The position numbers and the translations under genes were made by a program. From Caulobacter sp. Root655 (GTDB taxonomy: Bacteria > Pseudomonadota > Alphaproteobacteria > Caulobacterales > Caulobacteraceae): 64,000 nucleotides of DNA. Of the stretch, positions 8,958-16,543 are shown in pieces (positions within the stretch are counted from its first letter, which is position 1; each line of letters starts with the position of its first letter). Below the pieces are notes generated by a model that was given only the letters and a program-made list of their open reading frames with translations, was not told where the DNA came from and did not search any database. Where the stretch lies: NCBI RefSeq assembly GCF_001427665.1, contig NZ_LMHC01000001.1:1265-65264 (forward strand), in the 5' to 3' direction.

Positions 8958-9206
8958 CTAGACCAAGGGCGTCATGGCGTCGGCCCGGCTCTCCAGCAGG
9001 CCCGGCCGATGCGATTTCACCTCCGCCCGCAGGGCCAGCAAGGCAGTCTTCCGCTGACCCGGTGGCGTTCGGCTGACGATCTCGTCGATCTTTTCCAACA
9101 GAGCGTCATTCAGCGCCAGTGCGGCCCGGACTCCTTCGAGCATCAGGACGCGAAGGTCGTTGCCTCGGCGGATCTTGCGGCGACGAGGGGGCTTGGACTT
9201 GGGCAT
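8958..9206 (-). CDS. Small basic protein of unknown function
   Basis: 82 residues starting MPKSKPPRRRKIRRGND, followed by a predicted helical region (LRVLMLEGVRAALALNDALL) and ending in PLV. GAAAGGA about ten bases before the ATG is a good ribosome-binding site. The very basic N-terminus could bind nucleic acid, but I do not recognise a family. It stands alone between two family C repeats and is convergent with dnaQ. Confidence 0.55.
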   Translation of the reverse strand: MPKSKPPRRRKIRRGNDLRVLMLEGVRAALALNDALLEKIDEIVSRTPPGQRKTALLALRAEVKSHRPGLLESRADAMTPLV

Positions 9207-9230
9207 GGTGGGGTCCTTTCTTCTATGTCA

Positions 9231-9255
9231 GGGACAGGCGCATGCGCCCGTCCCC
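9231..9255. repeat. Family C-like palindrome (GGGACAGGCGCATGCG)
   Basis: A single near-perfect palindrome with GGGACA/GTCCC ends, related to the other GGGACA repeats of this window. It sits just upstream of the small basic gene. Confidence 0.6.
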
Positions 9256-9695
9256 AGCCATGGCGCGGCGACCTCGGGCTTTCGCCGCGAGTGGGTGAGG
9301 AGGCGCGGAGCGGCCGGGCCAGGCCCGGAGACCGTGAGTGTTGTGTTGCGTTTCGGCGTGGACCGACCGCTCCGCGAAACCGTTATTCTCAAGGGACGGC
9401 GACTGAGGGCCTGTTTCATCCCGGTCGACGTTCCCCCTCGGACGCCCGCCGCGGTCCGATCGCCAGGCCCAGGCGGCCCCGCTCGGTTCCATCTCCATCG
9501 CCGCTTCGGGTCGGTACCAAGCGCCCTCCTCCGCGACGGAGACAGGATCGATTGTGCGCGCGGTCCGAACCCTGGCGGATCGGTGACGCTGATTATTTTT
9601 CAGGGCGTTGAGATCGTTGGGGTTGTTTGTGACGCCGGCGGGGATAGACACGGCTGGATCCCCGTTCGGGGACCGGGCGGAAGCCGCCCATCGAA
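9256..9695. other. Gene-poor stretch
   Basis: Long open frames exist on both strands, but all are arginine/proline-rich with no recognisable motif, as expected by chance in this GC-rich DNA. I see no convincing gene, RNA or regulatory site. Confidence 0.5.
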
Positions 9696-10019
9696 AACCC
9701 TCTCTCTTAGAGAGAGGGAGGGGCCCGCCGCCGCAGGCGGTGGGAGGGTGAGAGGTTTCACCGCTGCCGGAAAATCTCGATTCCTTTCGTTGATCGGCCC
9801 AAGTTGCCCAGCCAGACTCTGCCCATGGACAAGACCACCAACGAGATCCTGGTGTTGTTCGGATACGTCGTCCTAAGGTTCCGCAACGAGCAGGTCCTGG
9901 CCGATCCCGGTGGAACGGCGGACGACATCCTGACGGCGCTCCGTTCGGCGAGCCTGTAACCTCTCACCCTCCCACCGCTTCGCGGCGGGCCCCTCCCTCT
10001 CTCTCCATGAGAGAGGGTT
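9696..10019. repeat. Family A palindromic elements, inverted pair around a short reading frame
   Basis: Left copy about 9696-9757 (inner hairpin GCCGCCGCAGGCGG), right copy about 9958-10019 (inner hairpin CCGCTTCGCGG) in opposite orientation. The roughly 200 bases between them hold a 44-codon frame. The outer ends are matching CT/GA-rich hairpins (CTCTCTTAGAGAGAG and CTCTCTCTCCATGAGAGAG). Confidence 0.75.
9825..9959 (+). CDS. Possible 44-residue protein or gene remnant
   Basis: ATG at 9825 to TAA at 9957-9959. The product starts MDKTTNEILVLFGYVVLRF and is acidic later (ADPGGTADDILTAL). The composition looks more protein-like than the surrounding frames, but no good ribosome-binding site precedes it. 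It lies exactly between two inverted family A elements, so it may be the decayed core of a small mobile unit or chance. Confidence 0.3.
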   Translation: MDKTTNEILVLFGYVVLRFRNEQVLADPGGTADDILTALRSASL

Positions 10020-10066
10020 CAAGAAGGCTGTCGCCTTCCGCCAACGCGGAAAGCTGACCACCGCCC

Positions 10067-10873
10067 CTAGACCAGCAAGTCCGCCGTCACCGGCGCGTGG
10101 TCGCTGGGCCGTTCCCACTCGCGCACCGTGTCGTGGACCCGCGACGAGACCTTGCCGTCGATGAACGCCGCGTCGCGCAGGCCCGGGCTGGCGAGAATGT
10201 GGTCGAGGCGTAGGCCGCGGTTGGACTTGCGGAAGTCGGCGGCGCGGTAGCTCCACCAGCTGAACAGCTTGTCTGGCTCGGGCGTGGCCAGGCGCGGCAG
10301 GTCGAGGAAGTCCATCGAGCCCACGAGGCCTGCAAAGGCCTCCAACTCAATAGGCGTGTGGCTGACGATCTTCGACATCTGGCGGTGGCTCCAGACGTCG
10401 TTCTCGCCGGGGGCCACGTTGAGGTCGCCGGTCAGGATCAGCGGCGCCTTGGGGTCGCGCTTCTTCATCTCGGTGGTCAGGGTCTCGTAGAAGTCGAGCT
10501 TGTGGTCGAACTTCAGGTTCAAGGCCCGGTCGGGCGTGTCGCCGCCGGCCGGGATGTAGAAGTTGTGGATCTCGACGCCGGCGACGGTCGCGGAGACGCA
10601 GCGGGCGTGGCCCTCGCGGCAGGCGTCGAGGACCGGAGCGTCCTCCAGCGGCAGGCGCGAAGCGATGGCCACGCCGTGCCAGCCCTTCTGGCCCATGATC
10701 TTCAGGTGCGGCAGGCCCATGTCGATGAAGGCTTGGCGGGGGAACTCACCCTCCTGGCACTTGATCTCCTGCATGCACAGCACGTCGGGGCCCTGCTCGT
10801 CGACGAAGCGGGCGGCCTGCTCGGCGCGCAGGCGGACGGAGTTGACGTTCCAGGTGGCGATACGAAGGCGCAT
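10067..10873 (-). CDS. xthA: Exodeoxyribonuclease III (AP endonuclease)
   Basis: Repairs abasic sites and 3'-blocked ends. The 268-residue product from the ATG at 10873 begins MRLRIATWNVNSVRLR, the EEP-family N-terminus. Catalytic residues are visible: Glu in CMQEIKCQEG (about 35), Asp/Asn in LTGDLNVAPGE (about 150-153) and the C-terminal SDHAPV (about 259-264). The frame is open further upstream, but that part runs through a terminator hairpin and cannot be coding. The gene therefore sits behind a terminator, so its expression depends on read-through or on a promoter in the 32-base gap. Confidence 0.95.
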   Translation of the reverse strand: MRLRIATWNVNSVRLRAEQAARFVDEQGPDVLCMQEIKCQEGEFPRQAFIDMGLPHLKIMGQKGWHGVAIASRLPLEDAPVLDACREGHARCVSATVAGVEIHNFYIPAGGDTPDRALNLKFDHKLDFYETLTTEMKKRDPKAPLILTGDLNVAPGENDVWSHRQMSKIVSHTPIELEAFAGLVGSMDFLDLPRLATPEPDKLFSWWSYRAADFRKSNRGLRLDHILASPGLRDAAFIDGKVSSRVHDTVREWERPSDHAPVTADLLV

Positions 10874-10904
10874 GCCGCTCCCTACCTTGGTTTCGGGGCC
10901 CGGC

Positions 10905-10939
10905 AAAGAAAAACGCCCGGACGCACGAAGCGTCCGGGC
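10905..10939 (-). terminator. Strong intrinsic terminator upstream of xthA
   Basis: Minus-strand hairpin with a 10-bp perfect stem (10915-10924 with 10930-10939), a 5-base loop and a T-rich run read from 10914 to 10905. It ends a short transcript that would start near 11023 and is 32 bases before the xthA start codon. Confidence 0.85.
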
Positions 10940-10953
10940 GAAAGTCGGGTCTC

Positions 10954-11022
10954 TCATGCCGCCGCCGGGAGGGGATAGTGTCCGGCACGGTTGCGAAGAG
11001 CGGGTCGGGCGCTCCTCGCCAT
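10954..11022 (-). CDS. Candidate 22-residue leader peptide or sRNA-encoded micropeptide
   Basis: ATG at 11022 to TGA at 10954-10956 encodes an Arg/Ala/Pro-rich peptide beginning MARSARPALRNRAGHY. A sigma-73-like promoter (TTGACT at 11058-11053, AGATTT at 11035-11030, 17-base spacer) would place the transcript start within a base or two of the ATG, so the message would be nearly leaderless. The terminator lies 15 bases after the stop codon. It may be an attenuating leader peptide for xthA, a dual-function sRNA, or a chance frame inside an sRNA. Confidence 0.4.
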   Translation of the reverse strand: MARSARPALRNRAGHYPLPAAA

Positions 11023-11029
11023 GCGTGTT

Positions 11030-11058
11030 AAATCTGCCACGCCGCACGACTAAGTCAA
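11030..11058 (-). promoter_or_regulatory. Candidate sigma-73 promoter for the short xthA leader transcript
   Basis: On the minus strand, TTGACT and AGATTT are separated by 17 bases and followed by AAC. Transcription would start near 11023 and stop at the terminator at 10905-10939, giving an RNA of about 110 bases. Confidence 0.45.
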
Positions 11059-11130
11059 GCGCAATCGCAATCCAAACTTGCATGTTGTGAAATTGTCGCA
11101 TTTTGGCGCGGTTTAAGCGTCATAATACAA

Positions 11131-11784
11131 CTAAGGCTTTCCGACGCGGCGGCGAGGATCGGTAAGGACGAACAGCTTGGGATCCAGGCCCGAGGTTTTC
11201 TCGAAGTCGACCAGGCGCACGCGGGTTTCTCCGCCCTTCACGTCGGTGACGGTCCAGCCCATCAGGGCGGCGTCGGCGCCAAAGTCGAGGCTGATGCGGC
11301 CCAGCGTCTGGCGCTTGGCGTCCTGGGCGGTGATCGTGAAGCCGTCGGCCAGCTTGCGCACGCCGGTGATGGTCACGCCGCGATCCAGCCGCACCTCGCG
11401 GGCCAGCAGCAGGGCCAGCGGCGTGCGGCTCAGCGGATAGCTCTCGAAGGTCTTCAGCCGGCTGTCGAAGATGTTGACGTTGTTGCCGTTGGAAACCACC
11501 AGCAGGCCGGCCGGGCCGTCATAGGCGAAGCGCGCCTTGCCGGGGCGTTGCAGCCAGATCGTTCCCTGGGTCCGGGTCCCGCGGGCGTCGGTCTGGACGA
11601 ACCGGCCCTTGGCCGAGCCGAGGGTCTGGATATAGACCGTGGCCTTGTCGACCAGGGCCTGGTCGTCGGCCGACAGCACGGCGGCGGCTTGCTGAGCCGC
11701 CAGGGCCTGGCCGCTCAGGGCGGTCGCCAGGCCGAAGCCGGCGGCGGCGAGGACGAAGCGGCGGGTCGGGGTCGTGGTGGTCAT
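11131..11784 (-). CDS. lolA: Outer-membrane lipoprotein carrier LolA-like protein
   Basis: Periplasmic chaperone that carries lipoproteins from LolCDE to the outer membrane. The 217-residue product has a signal peptide (TRRFVLAAAGFGLATALSGQALA, with a twin-arginine-like start), then a LolA-type beta sheet: YIQTLGSAKGRFVQTDARGT (about 48-67), GTIWLQRPGKARFAYD and LFVLTDPRRR near the end. The ATG at 11784 has AGGAG just upstream. It is followed on the minus strand by the xthA leader region and preceded by ftsK, a pairing seen in related genomes. The family call is firm; in vivo lipoprotein specificity is inferred. Confidence 0.88.
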   Translation of the reverse strand: MTTTTPTRRFVLAAAGFGLATALSGQALAAQQAAAVLSADDQALVDKATVYIQTLGSAKGRFVQTDARGTRTQGTIWLQRPGKARFAYDGPAGLLVVSNGNNVNIFDSRLKTFESYPLSRTPLALLLAREVRLDRGVTITGVRKLADGFTITAQDAKRQTLGRISLDFGADAALMGWTVTDVKGGETRVRLVDFEKTSGLDPKLFVLTDPRRRVGKP

Positions 11785-11887
11785 GCGATCTCCTAGCCTC
11801 CCACCTTTGCCCTGCCCGCGCGTCCGACGAAAGGCCGTCGCGAGACCATTTTCCGGCGCGCGGATGAAGCGTCGTTCATCGACGGCT

Positions 11888-11954
11888 GGGGACACACACT
11901 CGCGGCAAGGCCCCATGAAATCTCGCCGAGGTCTTGCCGCGAGTGTGTGTCCCC
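11888..11954. repeat. Family C inverted repeat, 22-bp perfect arms
   Basis: Arms 11888-11909 and 11933-11954 are exact reverse complements, starting GGGGACACACACTCGCGG, around a 23-base spacer. The repeat lies between the ftsK 3' end and the lolA start and could terminate ftsK transcripts. Confidence 0.85.
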
Positions 11955-11966
11955 GTCCAGGTCGCG

Positions 11967-14387
11967 CTACATCGGCGGCGGGGGCGGCGCCAGGATCTCC
12001 CGCTTGCCGGCATGGTTGGCGGCGCCGACCACGCCCTCCTTCTCCATGCGCTCCATCAGCGAGGCGGCGCGGTTGTAGCCGATCTGCAGGCGGCGCTGGA
12101 TGTAGCTGGTCGAGGCCTTGCGGTCGCGGGTGACCACCGCCACGGCGTGGTCGTAGAGGTCGTTGGCCCCGTCGCCGCCCGCGAAGGCGCCCTCGATGGC
12201 CTCTTCCTGTTCCTCGTCGCCGCCGGCCGTGACCTCCTCCAGATAGTTGGGGATGCCCTGGTCGCGCAGGAACTTGGCCACCGCCTCGACCTCGCCGTCC
12301 GACACGAACGGGCCGTGCAGGCGGGTGATGCGGCCGCCGCCGGCCATGTACAGCATGTCGCCCTGGCCCAGCAGCTGTTCGGCGCCCTGCTCGCCCAGGA
12401 TGGTGCGGGCGTCGATCTTGCTGGTGACCTGGAAGCTGATCCGGGTCGGGAAGTTGGCCTTGATGGTGCCGGTGATCACGTCGACCGACGGGCGCTGGGT
12501 GGCCATGATCAGGTGGATGCCGGCGGCGCGGGCCATCTGGGCCAGGCGTTGCACGGCGCCTTCGATGTCCTTGCCGGCCACCATCATCAGGTCGGCGACT
12601 TCGTCGATGACCACCACCAGGAACGGCATGGCCTCGGGGCGGATCTTCTCGGTCTCGTAGATCGGCCGGCCGGCGTCATCGAACCCCGTTTGCACGGTAC
12701 GTTCAAAATGTTCGCCCTTGTCGAGCGCCTCGTTGGCCTTCTCGTTATAGCCGGCGATGTTGCGCACGCCGATCTTGGACATCCGCCGATAGCGGTCCTC
12801 CATCTCTCGCACGGTCCATTTCAGGGCCACGACCGCCTTCTTGGGATCGGTGACCACCGGGGCCAGCAGGTGCGGGATGCCGTCATAGACGCTGAGTTCC
12901 AGCATCTTCGGGTCGATCATGATGAAGCGGCACTTCTCGGGCGGCAGCTTGTAGAGGATCGACAGGATCATGGCGTTGACGCCCACCGACTTGCCCGAGC
13001 CGGTGGTGCCGGCGATCAGCAGGTGGGGCATCTTGGCCAGGTCGGCGATGTAGGTCTCGCCGCCGATCGTCTCGCCCAGGGCCATCGGCAGGCTGTGGGT
13101 GGCCTTGTCGTAGTCGGCGGACGACAGCAGGTCGCGCAGATAGACCGTCTCCTTGCGCGAATTGGGCATCTCGATGCCGATGGCGTTGCGGCCCTGGGCC
13201 ACGGCCACGCGGCACGAGATCACGCTCATCGAGCGGGCGATGTCGTCGGCCAGGGCCACGACCCGAGCGGTCTTGGTGCCGGCGGCCGGCACCAGCTCGT
13301 ACATGGTGACCACCGGGCCGGGGCGGATCTGGTCGATCTGGCCACGCACGCCGAACTCGGCCAGCACGCTTTCCAGCAGGCGGGCGTTCTGGCGCAGGGC
13401 CTCTTCGTCGAACTCGGCCGAGCGCGGCTTGGGCTTGGCCAGCATGGCCAGCTCGGGCAGCTGGAAGCCGCCCTCGTCGGTGAAGTCGAAGGCCTTCTGC
13501 TGTTCGCGCTGCTCGCGGGTGTTGACGCGGTTGGGGGTCTTGGGCTGGGCGATGGCCAGGGGGCGGACCTCGAAGCTCGGCTCGAAGGCGTCGTCGTCCT
13601 CGGCCGGCGCGGGTTTGGCCGGCTTGCCGGCGCGGCGCGGAATCTGGGCGGCTTCGGGCGCGGCCTCGATCACCGGGGCGGCCGCCTTGCGCGGGGCGCG
13701 GGGACGGGCGGCGGCCGGTTCGGGTTGAGGCGCGGCGGGGGCCGCAGCGCGTTCGCGCGGCTGCATCAGGCCATGCAGGGCGTCGGCCACCGCTTCGGGG
13801 TCGATGCGGCGCAGGCCGATCGCGTAGCCCAGGGCCACGGCGGCCCCGATTCCCAGCAGCAGGGCGGCGATCAGGTGGGCGCCGGGCAGGCGGGCGAAGG
13901 CCAGCAGTCCGGCCACCGTGTTGAGCAGGCCGTCGCCCCAGAAGCCGCCCAGGCCGCGGGCCAGCTTCCAGACGGCGGGGGTCGGCGGGGCGGCCAGCAG
14001 GCCGGCCAGGGCCAGCAGGCCCAGGCCGCCGACCAGGGCGCGGAGGCGAAGGTCGCGGCGATGGGCGGCCGGATCGGCCTGCGAGACCCGGGTCATGCCG
14101 AACACCAGCATCAGCAGGGCGGCGACCCAGCCGCTCAGGCCCAGCGACTGCATGACGATGTCGGCCAGGGCCGCCCCGGGTCCGCCCAGGGCGTTGGTGG
14201 CCGGCAGGCCGGTGGCGGCGTTGAAGCTGGGGTCGGTGGCGTTGTAGGTGGCGACCGCCAGCAGCAGGCCGGCCCCGACCACGCAGATCACCCCACCGCG
14301 GAACCGCGCCGACCACGGCTGAGCCCAGCCGTAGCGCACCGCGTCCCAGACCAGTTCAACGCTCGATCGCCGCGCCGCTCGCGCCAT
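11967..14387 (-). CDS. ftsK: DNA translocase FtsK
   Basis: Septum-anchored ATP-driven pump that clears the terminus region and activates XerCD recombination at dif. The 806 residues have an N-terminal membrane part with about four helices (about 25-210), a Pro/Ala-rich linker (about 215-330), and the motor: Walker [16 protein letters not shown] (about 480), Walker [15 protein letters not shown] (about 585), then [17 protein letters not shown]-terminal gamma winged-helix domain ([20 protein letters not shown]) reads KOPS motifs. A proline run (APPPPPM) ends the protein. It is a single gene, with a CtrA-like box about 50 bases upstream. Confidence 0.97.
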   Translation of the reverse strand: MARAARRSSVELVWDAVRYGWAQPWSARFRGGVICVVGAGLLLAVATYNATDPSFNAATGLPATNALGGPGAALADIVMQSLGLSGWVAALLMLVFGMTRVSQADPAAHRRDLRLRALVGGLGLLALAGLLAAPPTPAVWKLARGLGGFWGDGLLNTVAGLLAFARLPGAHLIAALLLGIGAAVALGYAIGLRRIDPEAVADALHGLMQPRERAAAPAAPQPEPAAARPRAPRKAAAPVIEAAPEAAQIPRRAGKPAKPAPAEDDDAFEPSFEVRPLAIAQPKTPNRVNTREQREQQKAFDFTDEGGFQLPELAMLAKPKPRSAEFDEEALRQNARLLESVLAEFGVRGQIDQIRPGPVVTMYELVPAAGTKTARVVALADDIARSMSVISCRVAVAQGRNAIGIEMPNSRKETVYLRDLLSSADYDKATHSLPMALGETIGGETYIADLAKMPHLLIAGTTGSGKSVGVNAMILSILYKLPPEKCRFIMIDPKMLELSVYDGIPHLLAPVVTDPKKAVVALKWTVREMEDRYRRMSKIGVRNIAGYNEKANEALDKGEHFERTVQTGFDDAGRPIYETEKIRPEAMPFLVVVIDEVADLMMVAGKDIEGAVQRLAQMARAAGIHLIMATQRPSVDVITGTIKANFPTRISFQVTSKIDARTILGEQGAEQLLGQGDMLYMAGGGRITRLHGPFVSDGEVEAVAKFLRDQGIPNYLEEVTAGGDEEQEEAIEGAFAGGDGANDLYDHAVAVVTRDRKASTSYIQRRLQIGYNRAASLMERMEKEGVVGAANHAGKREILAPPPPPM

Positions 14388-14436
14388 GGACAGTCACCTT
14401 GCACTCGTAGACCCGGGCAGTTGTGCCGCAAGAGGG

Positions 14437-14451
14437 TTAAGGGGCGTTTAC
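14437..14451 (-). promoter_or_regulatory. CtrA-like box upstream of ftsK
   Basis: On the minus strand the site reads GTAA-N7-TTAAC, one mismatch from the full CtrA consensus, 50 bases before the ftsK start. It would be consistent with cell-cycle timing of ftsK expression. Confidence 0.5.
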
Positions 14452-14732
14452 GCTGACGGTGTGGCGATGTGGTTTGAGGTCGCGGGTTCGCGACCCTTGG
14501 GCAAGAGACTTCCCGTCCCCGCGCACCCTTTGGACCATGCTCCTCGGAACAGGTCCGGGCTCCCATCCGCCGAGGACAGGCGAATTGATCGCGTCGAGTT
14601 TGGTCCTTCAGAGTAGCACGCGTGATCGTTGCCGGGCGGCGGCGATTTGTATAAAGCCCGCCGTGACGATTTTACTGGCGGACGCTACGTCGGAGCCAGG
14701 CATTGGTGCAATCTTGCGAGGGGACAATTTCG
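14452..14732. other. Intergenic region between divergent ftsK and a secreted-protein gene
   Basis: Besides the CtrA-like box just left of it, I see no RNA gene, repeat or further regulatory motif. It should hold the promoter of the plus-strand gene at 14733. Confidence 0.4.
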
Positions 14733-15086
14733 ATGGTGAACATGAAAAGAACCGCCGCAGTCGCCGCGGCCTTGTTCTGTACTTTGGCGGGATCGGAAGC
14801 GAATGCCTCGTCGACCGGACCGAGCACTGTAACTGTTGTGCTGTCAGCCACTGCAGGCTTCGCCATGTTCGAGGTGGACGGGCAGAGGTCGCCGCGGCCA
14901 AGTTGCGGAGCCGCGTTTCCGACGAGATTTGCCTTCAATATCACGACCCCCGCCGGCCAGGCGATGCTGTCGACGCTTCTGACCGCCGCCACGGCGCATA
15001 AATCGATCGTCGTCTGGGGCAGCGGCGCCTGCGATCAGCCGACGCCCGATACGGAGGGTGTCCTCTATATCGAGATGAGGCCTTGA
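14733..15086 (+). CDS. Small secreted protein of unknown function
   Basis: 117 residues from the ATG at 14733 (MVNMKR), with GAGGGG about a dozen bases upstream. A signal peptide (MKRTAAVAAALFCTLAGSEA) is followed by a mature part of about 95 residues with two cysteines, in RPSCGAAFPTRFAFNI and WGSGACDQPTPDTEG, that could form a disulfide. The pattern of a short periplasmic domain with C...C near GSGxC occurs in several uncharacterised proteobacterial proteins. No enzyme motif is visible. It stands alone and is divergent from ftsK. Confidence 0.65.
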   Translation: MVNMKRTAAVAAALFCTLAGSEANASSTGPSTVTVVLSATAGFAMFEVDGQRSPRPSCGAAFPTRFAFNITTPAGQAMLSTLLTAATAHKSIVVWGSGACDQPTPDTEGVLYIEMRP

Positions 15087-15163
15087 AATCCGGCTAGCGA
15101 TCGGTCGCTCGCGCCGACAGGCCTGGCGGATGCGTGGTCAACCTTCCCAACGCGGCTGGAATA

Positions 15164-15178
15164 GAACAAAAAGAGAAC
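15164..15178 (+). promoter_or_regulatory. LexA (SOS) box GAAC-N7-GAAC
   Basis: GAAC at 15164-15167 and 15175-15178 with an A-rich 7-base spacer is an exact match to the alphaproteobacterial LexA direct repeat (GTTC-N7-GTTC on the other strand). It lies 80 bases upstream of a 34-residue membrane-peptide frame. The gene to its left is on the plus strand and ends before it, so the peptide gene is the only candidate target. Confidence 0.7.
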
Positions 15179-15258
15179 ATACGTCCGGACTCGACGTGGC
15201 CGGGAGTCATTCTGGCGCGTAACCCGCCGCTGGTTGGCGGGTCAGCTGGGCGCCGGTC

Positions 15259-15363
15259 ATGGACAAGGAGTTGTTGAGTCAGTTGCCGATCATTCTGTCG
15301 GCGGTCGCGGGGGTGTTCACCGCCCTGGCGACCTTGGTGTGGGCGTTCCGGCGGCGGCCTTAG
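15259..15363 (+). CDS. SOS-linked single-helix membrane peptide, SidA-like by context
   Basis: ATG at 15259 to TAG at 15361-15363 encodes 34 residues: a short polar N-terminus (MDKELLSQ), one strongly hydrophobic helix (LPIILSAVAGVFTALATL, then VWAF) and a basic end RRRP, which predicts N-out/C-in insertion. Upstream is an exact LexA box. C. crescentus encodes SidA, a 29-residue LexA-controlled membrane peptide that blocks division through FtsW; this frame has the same size, topology and control. Homology to SidA is not established and the ribosome-binding site is weak. Confidence 0.5.
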   Translation: MDKELLSQLPIILSAVAGVFTALATLVWAFRRRP

Positions 15364-15386
15364 CCGCCGGAACCGACCCTTCGTTC

Positions 15387-15893
15387 TCAGGCCGTGCCCA
15401 GATAGTCCTTCTTGCCGATCTCGACGCCGTTCTTGCGCAGGATCGCGTAGGCGGTGGTCAGGTGGAAGAAGAAGTTGGGCTGGGCCTGGCCCTGCAGATA
15501 GGCCAGGCCCTTGACCACGCTGGTCTCGCCGCGTCGCACCAGGGTGATGTCGCGGTCCTCGGCGCCCGCGAACCGGGCGGCGTCCAGGCCCTCGACATAG
15601 GCGATGGCGCGATCGACGCGGGCGATCAGGTCCTCGAAGCTGGTCTCGGTGTCGTCCCAGGCCGGAACTTCCTCGCCGGCCAGGCGCGCGGCGCAACCCT
15701 TGGCGAAGTCGGTGGCGATCTGCGCCTGGCGCAGCAGCGGGAACATGTCGGGATAGAGCCGGGCCTTCAGCAAGGACTCGGGGTCGAGTTTCTTCGCGTC
15801 AACATGTGCGGCGGCCTTGGTCAGCACGCCCTTCAGGCCCTTGAGGCCCTGGACGAAGACCGAAACGCTGGCCTGGTGGATGGTGAGGGTCAT
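15387..15893 (-). CDS. DUF1993 family protein
   Basis: 168 residues starting MTLTIHQASVSVFVQGLKGL. This is an all-helical DinB/YfiT-like fold family whose members are metal-site-like but uncharacterised. Typical family features are PDMFPLLRQAQIATDFAKG (about 46-64), FEDLIARVDRAIAYVEGL and the closing FFFHLTTAYAILRKNGVEIGK. The frame is open upstream, but the ATG at 15893 starts the conserved part. It is convergent with the SOS-linked peptide gene. Confidence 0.85.
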   Translation of the reverse strand: MTLTIHQASVSVFVQGLKGLKGVLTKAAAHVDAKKLDPESLLKARLYPDMFPLLRQAQIATDFAKGCAARLAGEEVPAWDDTETSFEDLIARVDRAIAYVEGLDAARFAGAEDRDITLVRRGETSVVKGLAYLQGQAQPNFFFHLTTAYAILRKNGVEIGKKDYLGTA

Positions 15894-16023
15894 GGGAACT
15901 CCGGGATGGGATGTGGGCTGGTTAGCGTGTGTCGGGGTTGGGTTGAAAGCATCCTCCACATCGTCATCCTCCGACTTGTTCGGGGGACCCAAACGGCGGG
16001 GATGACGAGTTTTGGAGGCCGAG

Positions 16024-16446
16024 TTACGCCGCCGCCGCCTCGGCGTCGTAGCGGGTCCGGGCGGCGCGGATGTCGGCGTGGTTGCGCTCGGCCCAGGTCA
16101 CCAGCACGGCCAGGGGCTCCAGCAACGAGGTCCCCATCGGCGACAGGCTGTATTCGACGCTGGGCGGCTTGGTCGGGAACACCTGGCGAGCGATCAGGCC
16201 ATCGCGCTGCAGGTCGCGCAGGGTCTGGGTCAGCATGCGCTGCGAGATGTCGGGCACCGTCCGGCGCAGGACGCCGAACCGGCGCGGCCCGTCGGCCAGG
16301 GCGATCAGCAACAGGGTGCTCCACTTGTCGCCCAGATGGTCGATCACGTCGCGCACCGGGCAGGCGGCCGGGCTGAGGTCGGTCGCCGACATCCAGCACT
16401 GGAAGGTGTGGGCGAGGCTCGCCGCCGCGCTGGGTGGTTCCCTCAA
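16024..16446 (-). CDS. HxlR-family transcriptional regulator
   Basis: Winged-helix regulator of about 120-140 residues: [19 protein letters not shown], then [20 protein letters not shown] with the recognition helix, and the wing [19 protein letters not shown]. The start is uncertain. A TTG at 16446 has GGGAG at good spacing, an ATG at 16392 fits the domain boundary but lacks a ribosome-binding site, and the frame opens at 16464. It is divergent from an NmrA-type reductase. HxlR proteins of such pairs usually respond to aldehydes, quinones or oxidants and repress the neighbour; an 8-bp inverted repeat lies between them. Confidence 0.88.
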   Translation of the reverse strand: MREPPSAAASLAHTFQCWMSATDLSPAACPVRDVIDHLGDKWSTLLLIALADGPRRFGVLRRTVPDISQRMLTQTLRDLQRDGLIARQVFPTKPPSVEYSLSPMGTSLLEPLAVLVTWAERNHADIRAARTRYDAEAAAA

Positions 16447-16506
16447 GGTGCCTATCTCCCACAAAACTGCCGTCTTTACGGCGTCGCCTAGGTCTCACAT
16501 CTACAC

Positions 16507-16527
16507 GTGGTCTCATTTCGAGACCAC
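16507..16527. promoter_or_regulatory. Candidate HxlR operator
   Basis: Inverted repeat GTGGTCTC-N5-GAGACCAC at 16507-16527, with a further GGTCTCA copy at about 16491-16497. It is in the short gap between the divergent HxlR and reductase genes, so it is well placed to control both. Confidence 0.55.
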
Positions 16528-16543
16528 AGAAAAGGACAGACCC

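Noticed and set aside
9160..9876. 238-codon plus-strand frame upstream of xthA
   Set aside because: It runs through a family A hairpin element and has Arg/Pro-rich low-information sequence; no motif or start site supports it.
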